A stretch of DNA of 7,323 bases. Source: Nitrospinota bacterium. Lineage in GTDB: Bacteria; Nitrospinota; Nitrospinia; UBA9942. Shown piece by piece: positions 1-5,336 of the stretch. The stretch spans positions 1 to 7,323 of the forward strand of contig DNJG01000156.1 in the NCBI GenBank assembly GCA_003489165.1, given 5' to 3'. The notes under the pieces are model-generated. The model saw only the letters and a program-made list of their open reading frames with translations, did no database searches and had not been told where the DNA came from. A program made the position numbers and the translations under genes. Position 1 is the stretch's first letter; each line of letters begins with the position of its first letter.

Positions 1-683
1 ACATTTGCCTTTAAATTCCCTGGTGTTGCCATAGCGTTAAACTTTACATAGGTCGGCTGCTCTGCCCTTGCCTTCTCCACATCAAAAGCCTGTAATCCCT
101 TCGCACCTGTCTTGCCTTTTGTATAGAAATCACCCTGAACTACATAATATTCCTTGTCAACTTTCGGAAGCCCATTTGCTGGCTCAACAAGGAGAAGACC
201 ATACATACCATTTGCAATATGTGTCGGAATATGCGCAGTTGCACAGTGGTATATATAAATCCCAGGATTAATTGCCTTCCACTGGAATGCAGTCTTTCCG
301 CCCGGAGGTGTCTGAGTTGCCTTTGCACCGCCGCCAGGACCTGTTACAGCATGGATGTCAATGGAATGGATATTCTTGCTGTCTTTGCTGTTTTTAAGAT
401 TAAATGTAACTGTATCCCCTTCCTTTACACGGACAAAAGGGCCTGGGACTGTCCCATTGAATGTCCAGTATGTGTACTCAACGCCTTCTGCAATTGCTCC
501 CTTTTTTTCAGTTGTCTCCAACTCAACCGTTACCTCTGCCCCCCCTGCCCTATTGAGTGCCGGCGGAACCTCTGGTGCTGTTGTCAGCTTTGCAGTTTCA
601 TCTGCATAGCTGCCATTATTCAAACCAAAACTAACAAGTAATCCTATAAGAACTAATACTGCCAACTTCATTTTCTTAGCCAT
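1..683 (-). CDS. nirK: Copper-containing nitrite reductase, AniA-like NirK (3' end outside window)
   Basis: The product is a periplasmic copper enzyme expected to reduce nitrite to nitric oxide, the committing step of denitrification. I translated 227 residues from ATG 683, which sits 5 nt after a clean AGGAGG. Residues 1-27 look like a signal peptide (hydrophobic core LAVLVLIGLLVSFG, cut after SYA). The first cupredoxin domain keeps the NirK copper set: H106, C147, H155 and M160 for type 1 copper, and H111 and H146 for type 2 copper. The catalytic Asp is D109 in HSIDIHAV. The short C147-to-H155 spacing, AHIANGMYGLLLVEP-like text and QGDFYTKG followed by AEQP closely resemble Neisseria AniA as I recall it, pointing to the class II group. 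The second domain, with the last type 2 His and the catalytic His, lies beyond base 1, so activity cannot be fully judged. It follows the cytochrome gene by 74 bp and is probably co-transcribed with it. Confidence 0.93.
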   Translation of the reverse strand, partial: MAKKMKLAVLVLIGLLVSFGLNNGSYADETAKLTTAPEVPPALNRAGGAEVTVELETTEKKGAIAEGVEYTYWTFNGTVPGPFVRVKEGDTVTFNLKNSKDSKNIHSIDIHAVTGPGGGAKATQTPPGGKTAFQWKAINPGIYIYHCATAHIPTHIANGMYGLLLVEPANGLPKVDKEYYVVQGDFYTKGKTGAKGLQAFDVEKARAEQPTYVKFNAMATPGNLKAN

Positions 684-705
684 TAAATCCTCCTTTTAAA
701 ATTTA

Positions 706-732
706 CCCCCCCCTTTTTTTTTAGAAGGGGGG
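706..732 (-). repeat. C/G hairpin between cytochrome and nirK
   Basis: On the plus strand a run of eight C and nine T is followed by AGAAGGGGGG. CCCCCCTT at 708-715 pairs perfectly with AAGGGGGG at 725-732 around a 9-nt loop. Read as minus-strand RNA this is a stable intercistronic hairpin just after the cytochrome stop codon and upstream of the nirK ribosome binding site. No U-run follows it in the direction of transcription, so it is not a typical terminator. It could act as an mRNA stabiliser, a processing site or a partial attenuator, setting the ratio of cytochrome to NirK. The homopolymer runs may also vary in length through slippage or be sequencing-error prone. Confidence 0.6.
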
Positions 733-757
733 AGGTTGGGTTGGGAAATGAAAGGAA

Positions 758-1234
758 CTACTTCCTGCTTGCCAGACTTTTTGACTTTCCAAATTCCCTT
801 ATATAATTAATAAGTGACCATTTTTCCTCATCGCTCAGCATATCGCCGAATCCCGGCATGCCACTCTCTGTCCCATTTGTTATAACATAGAATAACTCAC
901 CATCACTTCTCACCTTCTGCCAGCCGGATAGTGTAAAGTTTCTTGGCGGGGGCTCAAAAGAACTTGCCAATTCGCCATCCCCCCTACCCTTCTCACCGTG
1001 GCAGTTAAAACATGTCCCTTTACCGGTGTATATAGCCTTCGCCTCTGATAGAGATTTCTTGTTTGATGCAACTACATTTTTAAGTGCCTTAACCTCTGCA
1101 AGCTTACTTTCAGGAACCTTTACATCATAAGCATCATCTGATGCCTGTGCTATATCAGTGTGGAATGCCAGAAAGGTCAAATAGAGAGGAATTACTAAGA
1201 CAGCAGCAAATGAGAATCTAAATTTAATCTTCAT
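758..1234 (-). CDS. Exported monohaem c-type cytochrome (cytochrome cbb3-subunit-III-like fold)
   Basis: The 158-residue protein is a small soluble or membrane-tethered electron carrier acting outside the cytoplasmic membrane. I chose ATG 1234 because AAAGGAGGTGA lies just upstream; the longer reading from TTG 1252 would translate that ribosome binding site. Residues 1-31 form a signal peptide (basic MKIKFRF, hydrophobic AAVLVIPLYLTFLAF, cut after AQA). A charged, probably helical stretch at 40-68 leads to the haem site CFNCH at 75-79, followed by GEKGRGDGELA. The likely distal haem ligand is M126 in SGMPGFGDML, and DEEKWSLINYIREF near the C-terminus is the usual last helix of class I cytochromes. 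It precedes nirK in what looks like a two-gene operon, so an electron-donor role to NirK is a reasonable inference; the sequence itself does not prove the partner. Confidence 0.9.
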   Translation of the reverse strand: MKIKFRFSFAAVLVIPLYLTFLAFHTDIAQASDDAYDVKVPESKLAEVKALKNVVASNKKSLSEAKAIYTGKGTCFNCHGEKGRGDGELASSFEPPPRNFTLSGWQKVRSDGELFYVITNGTESGMPGFGDMLSDEEKWSLINYIREFGKSKSLASRK

Positions 1235-1239
1235 AACTT

Positions 1240-1297
1240 CACCTCCTTTCAAATAAATTTATTTTTGCCTGACTATGATTATGCTTGAAAGGAGGTA
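1240..1297 (-). promoter_or_regulatory. Inverted repeat that sequesters the cytochrome ribosome binding site
   Basis: A perfect 12 bp inverted repeat joins ACCTCCTTTCAA at 1241-1252 with TTGAAAGGAGGT at 1285-1296; a G-U pair at each end would extend it to 14. In minus-strand RNA the upstream arm reads ACCUCCUUUCAA and the downstream arm is the Shine-Dalgarno sequence itself, 6 nt before ATG 1234. The 30-32 nt loop contains the AT palindrome AAATAAATTTATTT (1251-1264, overlapping the arm). If transcription starts upstream of 1297, the stem would hide the ribosome binding site. This is the layout of an on/off translational switch such as a thermosensor or a ligand- or protein-controlled leader. 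As DNA it could instead be a protein operator. Confidence 0.6.
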
Positions 1298-1320
1298 TTG
1301 AGGTAAATTCCCAAAAGGTA
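1291..1320 (-). promoter_or_regulatory. TACC-type heptamer repeats, NarL-box-like
   Basis: On the minus strand three similar heptamers occur: TACCTTT (1320-1314), TACCTCA (1305-1299) and TACCTCC (1297-1291), the last two 8 bp apart. Each matches 6 of 7 positions of the E. coli NarL/NarP heptamer consensus TACYYMT. A NarL/FixJ-family regulator is encoded next door, so these could be its sites. The motif is short, the known sites come from a distant organism, and one copy overlaps the anti-Shine-Dalgarno arm, so this is weak. Confidence 0.25.
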
Positions 1321-1332
1321 TGATTTTTATCA
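1321..1332 (-). promoter_or_regulatory. Fnr/Dnr-like binding site upstream of cytochrome-nirK
   Basis: TGAT-TTTT-ATCA is a perfect core match to the Crp/Fnr-family half-site pair TTGAT-N4-ATCAA; only the outermost base on each side differs. It is centred about 92 bp upstream of ATG 1234. Fnr, Dnr and related regulators commonly activate nitrite reductase genes when oxygen is low or nitric oxide is present, so the position suits the operon. If it acted at the classical -41.5 position, transcription would start near 1285; I see no good -10 there. A CATAAT hexamer at 1283-1278 is an alternative -10 and would put the site near -55. Confidence 0.5.
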
Positions 1333-1371
1333 CCCCTAAATATGATAAATATCCCCCTTAAGGATGAGATT
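1328..1371 (-). repeat. Imperfect 22 bp direct repeat in the regulatory region
   Basis: Bases 1328-1349 and 1350-1371 align without gaps at 15 of 22 positions, sharing TATC, CCC, TAA and ATGA. The unit length equals about two helical turns, which would place two bound proteins on the same face of the DNA. The first unit overlaps the Fnr-like palindrome. This could be an array of activator sites, or old duplication with no function. Confidence 0.35.
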
Positions 1372-1405
1372 TGGTATTTTTGGAAGAAAAAGACAGAATT
1401 ATCAC

Positions 1406-1423
1406 CACGAAGAACACAAAGAA
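1406..1423. repeat. Short tandem CACGAAGAA / CACAAAGAA
   Basis: Two adjacent 9 bp units differ at one base. Text of the type ACCACGAAG-ACACGAAG is, to my recollection, a frequent dispersed intergenic motif in several environmental bacterial genomes, so this is probably the remnant of a dispersed repeat and not a regulatory site. It directly precedes the larger nested inverted-repeat unit. Confidence 0.35.
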
Positions 1424-1437
1424 AACAACTTATTTTA

Positions 1438-1572
1438 CCACTGACTTTCACTGACAAAAAACAATAGAATTCAGAAGTCAGGAGTCAGAATAAAAACAAA
1501 AATTGCTTTTCTTCTGAATTCTATATTCTAGCTTCTGTATTCTGTTTTTATTAAGTCTGTGTAAGTCTGTGG
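1438..1572. repeat. MITE-like unit with nested inverted repeats
   Basis: The ends are an 18 bp imperfect inverted repeat: CCACTGACTTTCACTGAC at 1438-1455 against the reverse complement of 1555-1572, CCACAGACTTACACAGAC (15 of 18 equal). Inside lie a perfect 13 bp inverted repeat TAGAATTCAGAAG (1465-1477) / CTTCTGAATTCTA (1511-1523) and AATAAAAACA (1489-1498) / TGTTTTTATT (1543-1552). The right end also contains a perfect tandem TAAGTCTGTG twice (1552-1571). Similar octamers flank it, CTTATTTT (1429-1436) and CTAATTTT (1573-1580), which might be a decayed target duplication. No coding sequence is present. I read it as a non-autonomous mobile or dispersed palindromic element. Confidence 0.5.
1456..1523 (-). 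terminator. Possible terminator of the kinase/regulator transcript
   Basis: On the minus strand the 13 bp perfect stem (arms 1523-1511 and 1477-1465) is followed by TTGTTTTTTG (1464-1455), giving a stem plus U-run layout about 90 bp after the regulator stop codon. The 33 nt loop is large and the stem is AT-rich, so efficiency is uncertain. It lies inside the MITE-like unit, which would then serve as the boundary between the regulator operon and the cytochrome-nirK operon. Confidence 0.35.
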
Positions 1573-1612
1573 CTAATTTTTTGCGACGAGTGGCAGGTTT
1601 TTTTAGGACAGA

Positions 1613-2284
1613 TCATTCTTTCTCTTTTAGAAACATAAGGGCTGCCTCCATCCTGCTCCTTACACCAAGTTTTCTGTATATATTCTGGAGGTGGGATTTT
1701 ACTGTCTCTGTGGATACACACATGATATCCGATATCTCTTTATTACTCTTCCCCTTAAGAAGGGATGTCAATATCTCCTCTTCTCTGCCTGTAAGAGAAT
1801 ACTTTTCCTTAATCTCTCTCTCCATCTCTTTATCCACTTCAGGGGAGTCGTGCATTTTAAAAAGGATTCTTGATGTGAGATTTGCAAGAAACGGCGAGGC
1901 TATACGTTCGCCTGTAAATGTGCTCCTTATGATTTTAATAAATTCTTTATGGTCTGCATCTTTCAGGATATAACCTGATGCGCCTGACCTGATGGCAGAT
2001 ATAACCCTTTCATCTTCGTTGTGAACTGAGAGTATCAGTATCCTTATATCAGGGTATCTCTCTAAAATAAGGCGGGTGGCATGGATGCCGTCAAGCTTAG
2101 GCATCTCTACATCCATAAGGATAATATCAGGCTTGGTCTCCTGCACTAATGTAAAGGCATCCTGCCCATCAGCAGCCTCACCGACAACCTTTAAGTCCTT
2201 CTCCTGTTCCAACAGGCTTCTTAACCCCTGGCGGAAAAGCCTCTGGTCATCCACTAACAGAATCTTAATAATCTTAGTAGCCAC
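1613..2284 (-). CDS. NarL/FixJ-family response regulator (REC plus LuxR-type HTH)
   Basis: The 223-residue protein is a cytoplasmic transcription factor switched by phosphorylation. The receiver domain (about 5-125) has the acidic pair D12-D13, the phosphoacceptor D58 in IILMDVEMPKLDG, switch residue S86 and K108 in YILKDAD. A linker leads to a LuxR-type helix-turn-helix at about 163-220 (LTGREEEILTSLLKGKSNKE, then VSTETVKSHLQNIYRKLGV). I prefer GTG 2284, with GGAG 9 nt upstream and homology starting at once (KIIKILLVDD); TTG 2299 would only add five residues. The gene start overlaps the kinase 3' end by 11 bp, which indicates translational coupling and marks the kinase as its partner. The next gene downstream is the cytochrome-nirK pair, a plausible but unproven target. 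Confidence 0.92.
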   Translation of the reverse strand: MATKIIKILLVDDQRLFRQGLRSLLEQEKDLKVVGEAADGQDAFTLVQETKPDIILMDVEMPKLDGIHATRLILERYPDIRILILSVHNEDERVISAIRSGASGYILKDADHKEFIKIIRSTFTGERIASPFLANLTSRILFKMHDSPEVDKEMEREIKEKYSLTGREEEILTSLLKGKSNKEISDIMCVSTETVKSHLQNIYRKLGVRSRMEAALMFLKEKE

Positions 2285-5200
2285 CTTCCCTCTCTCCAAT
2301 AGGAACTTTTATAAAGAGGGCAGCCCCGTTCCCATTTCTGTTTTCTGCCCAGATTTTCCCCTGATGCGACTCTACAACGATTCTGCAAAAGTAAAGACCC
2401 AGCCCTGTCCCTGTCTTCCCTTCCTTTTTCCTCTCCTTACGGTAAAATGGTTCAAATATCTTTGACAATTCTAAAGCAGGTATACCCGGTCCTTCATCCT
2501 CTATTTTAAGCAAGAGGTAATCAACTCCATCCTCAGAAGTAGAATTAAATGCAATACCCACCCTGCCGCCTGTCGGCGAAAATTTTATGGCATTATCAAT
2601 CAGGTTTATAAAGACCCTCTGCAATCTCCTCTTATCCCCATGAATTGCTATAGGCTCATTCCTGTTATTTATCTCCACACTTATCCTTCTTTCCTCCGCC
2701 TCTACCTGCAGAAGTTTAATAGCCTCATCCAATGCGTCAACAATAGAAAAGCTTGAAATGATTAAGGGGAGGTCTTCATAGCTCTGCTGATAAACATCAA
2801 GCACATCATTCACCATTCCGAGGAGGAGCTCACTGCTCAAGATGATGTCTGTCAATATCCTCTTTGTTGTTTCATGGTCAGTAATACCTATCGTCCCCTG
2901 AATACTTTCAAGCCTCTTCTTGATGCCGACAACTGGATTTCTCAAATCATGTGCAAGTGTTGAGGAAAAGTGGCCTATAGCCGCCAGTCTCTCTGACCTT
3001 AGGAGCTGTTGTTCCAGTTCCTTTCTCTTGGTTATATCTCTGAGATGAATCAGTATAAAGGCTATTTTATCTTCCCTCTTGATGCCTGTCAGACTCATCT
3101 CCATTATCAGCATATCCCCATTCTTATTCAAAACTTTTATCTCCGATGTAGGGGGCTTCTCACCTTCCAATGCCCTTTTAAATATAGAATTAAAAGTCTC
3201 TTTATTCTCCCCATTGCTTAGTATTAAAGAAAATCCATGCTCAAGGAGGGCTTCCTGAGAATAACCAATTACCTCTTCCTGACGCTTATTAACAGCAATG
3301 ATATTGCCTGTCAAGTCCACCATCAGCATTGAATCCTCTGCATGGTCAAAGAGATTTTTATACTGCTCCTCCGATTCTCTCATAGCACTCTCAAGTTTTT
3401 TTCTCTCTGTAATATCCTTAAAGATTTCAAGGATTGATGTCGTTCCGTCTATATTTTTGAAGGGTGAGTGTGTAATCAGAAATGTCTGCCCTTGTGGGGC
3501 ATTTACCTCAAGTATATCTATCTTTTCTATCCCCTTTACAACCGGGCATTCATCACATGGTTTTTTTCTTCCCATATAGACTTCATAACATGTCCTCCCT
3601 ACAGCCTCATCGCCGAATAATCTTAAAAATTTTTTATTCATGAACTGAATTCTGAAATCCTTATCCACTATATCCATACCGTCACCCATACTTTCAATAA
3701 TGGTCTCCAGCTTATCCCTCTCCAGCTTAATCTGTTTTTCCAAAATCTTTCTCTCAGTTATATCCCTTAAGTGTATCTGCACAAAGGAGATTCCCTCACC
3801 CTTCTTTATCCCTGTCATATCCATCTCCATTGTCAACTGTCCCCGCCTCTGGCTTAACACCTCTACTTCCATTGTTGGGGGTTTCCCCCCTTTTAAAGTA
3901 TTACTGAAATTTTGAGTGAAGATATCCTTGTATTTATCTGATAATAACCGAGAAAAACCCTGATTTAAAAGTGCATCCTTGGAATAACCAAGCACCCCCT
4001 CTTCCCTCTTATTAACGGCAATAATCTTCCCTTCTAAATCAACCATAAGCATTGAATCTTCTGCGTGGTCAAAGAGTGTTTTATAATGTTCTTCAGATTC
4101 CTCAATCTGGTGCAGGTACCTCTCCCTCTCCTTGCCGCTCTTTTCCAGATTATCTGACATCTGATTAAATGCCTCTGCAAGCTGCTCAATCTCATCATTT
4201 GTCTTAACATCTATACGATGGTCTAAGCGACCTCGCCCAATCAATTCCGCACCTTCTGTCAGCAATCCGATAGGCTTTACAATCCTTCTTGCGGCATAAA
4301 ACCCTGTAAGGGAAAGGACAACAAAAAGGGCAATCCCAAGAAATGATACCTCCCACAGCAGAGTATACATAGGTGCATAAGTTTCAGCAGGAAGCTGTCT
4401 TATGAATATATGCCATCTCTTTCCTCCAAAATTATCCGTTCCCATTCTGAAGGTAGAGTTTACAGGTGCAAAACCGATAATGGAGTTATTACTGCCGTGA
4501 GCATCATCAACTGCAACCCCCCATCCTGGTTTATCATCACTTATCTGTCCCATTAGTTCATCATTAATCCTGTGGCTCTTAGGCGGGAAGATCGGACATA
4601 CAACCAGAGTTCCATCAGAAGTAACAAGATTTGCGTGGCCTGTCTCACCAATTTTAATATTGGTTATCGTCTTAAATATATCCTGAACATCATGAACCAT
4701 ATTTAAAACCCCTATTGCATTTTCATTGCCATGGTCAAAGATTGGAACGGCTACAGCCACTGAATATGTCTGTGTGTCCTCATTGTAATCTATGCCGCTT
4801 ATGAATACCTTCCCTTTACCTTGATTAAATGTTGTATTCCACCAGTCCTTTTCACCTTCATTATAATCCTTTAGTTTATCTGTCGTAGAAATAACAGCCC
4901 CTTTTACATCTGTTATGAGGATTGAGCCATACCCCCTCATTTTTTCATCCTGATATTCTTTAAGATAATTTGTAAGATTATCATTTAAAATCTTATCACC
5001 CGGAGTATCTTTACTATCTTTTTCTTTATACGATTTGTTGGCTTTTAAAACAATATCCTTTATATAGGGTGAAAGTGCAAGACTTCGAGCATCCTGAATC
5101 TCCTTATCCATAATAATCTCTATCTTATCTGCAGTCTCCTTAGCCATTTCCTGAAAATTTGCACCTATGGAGTTTTTAAGGGCATTGATTCCGCTGAGGT

Positions 5201-5303
5201 ATGTAAGAATAACTACGAGGACGCCTGGAATGGTTCCAACAAGCAGTATAGAGGTAACTACTTTTCTCTGAATCTTCCCACTTTTTCTGATTACATTATT
5301 CAT
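2274..5303 (-). CDS. Membrane sensor histidine kinase, dCache-HAMP-PAS3-HisKA-HATPase
   Basis: This 1009-residue protein should sense a signal outside the membrane and further cues through cytoplasmic PAS domains, then phosphorylate the adjacent regulator. Transmembrane helices lie at about 15-37 and 313-337 and bracket a periplasmic dCache-type domain (GEKDWWNTTF at 150-159, VAVAVPIFD at 182-190). HAMP follows (about 338-390, P344). PAS domains lie at about 402-520, 525-636 and 643-760, each closed by a DIT[EK]RK motif. PAS1 and PAS3 are recent copies: 407-433 and 648-674 agree at 24 of 27 residues. PAS2 carries C572, C583 and C586 in a C-x10-C-x2-CP pattern that might hold a metal or act in redox sensing. 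The kinase core has H785 in LAHDLRNP, N900/N904, DEGPGIP at 936-942 and GTGLGL at 965-970. It starts 33 bp after the IspH-UbiA gene, with only a weak AAGAGAT ribosome site. The ligand is unknown. Confidence 0.93.
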   Translation of the reverse strand: MNNVIRKSGKIQRKVVTSILLVGTIPGVLVVILTYLSGINALKNSIGANFQEMAKETADKIEIIMDKEIQDARSLALSPYIKDIVLKANKSYKEKDSKDTPGDKILNDNLTNYLKEYQDEKMRGYGSILITDVKGAVISTTDKLKDYNEGEKDWWNTTFNQGKGKVFISGIDYNEDTQTYSVAVAVPIFDHGNENAIGVLNMVHDVQDIFKTITNIKIGETGHANLVTSDGTLVVCPIFPPKSHRINDELMGQISDDKPGWGVAVDDAHGSNNSIIGFAPVNSTFRMGTDNFGGKRWHIFIRQLPAETYAPMYTLLWEVSFLGIALFVVLSLTGFYAARRIVKPIGLLTEGAELIGRGRLDHRIDVKTNDEIEQLAEAFNQMSDNLEKSGKERERYLHQIEESEEHYKTLFDHAEDSMLMVDLEGKIIAVNKREEGVLGYSKDALLNQGFSRLLSDKYKDIFTQNFSNTLKGGKPPTMEVEVLSQRRGQLTMEMDMTGIKKGEGISFVQIHLRDITERKILEKQIKLERDKLETIIESMGDGMDIVDKDFRIQFMNKKFLRLFGDEAVGRTCYEVYMGRKKPCDECPVVKGIEKIDILEVNAPQGQTFLITHSPFKNIDGTTSILEIFKDITERKKLESAMRESEEQYKNLFDHAEDSMLMVDLTGNIIAVNKRQEEVIGYSQEALLEHGFSLILSNGENKETFNSIFKRALEGEKPPTSEIKVLNKNGDMLIMEMSLTGIKREDKIAFILIHLRDITKRKELEQQLLRSERLAAIGHFSSTLAHDLRNPVVGIKKRLESIQGTIGITDHETTKRILTDIILSSELLLGMVNDVLDVYQQSYEDLPLIISSFSIVDALDEAIKLLQVEAEERRISVEINNRNEPIAIHGDKRRLQRVFINLIDNAIKFSPTGGRVGIAFNSTSEDGVDYLLLKIEDEGPGIPALELSKIFEPFYRKERKKEGKTGTGLGLYFCRIVVESHQGKIWAENRNGNGAALFIKVPIGEREGGY

Positions 5304-5336
5304 TAAACATCTCTTGTTAAAATTTTACCACACTTT

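Noticed and set aside
219..641. Plus-strand reading frame opposite nirK
   Set aside because: It is antisense to a clearly conserved enzyme and its cysteine-rich product looks like a frame shadow.
1235..1252. TTG 1252 as the start of the cytochrome gene
   Set aside because: It would translate the strong AAAGGAGGTGA ribosome site; ATG 1234 follows that site at normal spacing and begins a proper signal peptide.
1239..1457. 72-codon minus-strand reading frame upstream of the cytochrome
   Set aside because: It lies in the regulatory gap, spans the Fnr-like site and direct repeats, has no ribosome binding site and resembles no protein.
1235..1612. Sigma-54 promoter or CRISPR-type repeats in the long gap
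   Set aside because: No GG-N10-GC element of TGGCAC-TTGCA type is visible, and the repeats are inverted or tandem without regular spacers.
1569..1973. Plus-strand reading frame opposite the regulator
   Set aside because: It is antisense to the LuxR-type HTH and receiver coding sequence, with no ribosome site or recognisable motif.
5318..5327. AT palindrome TAAAATTTTA before the kinase
   Set aside because: Ten AT-only bases are expected by chance at this base composition and I see no second copy nearby.
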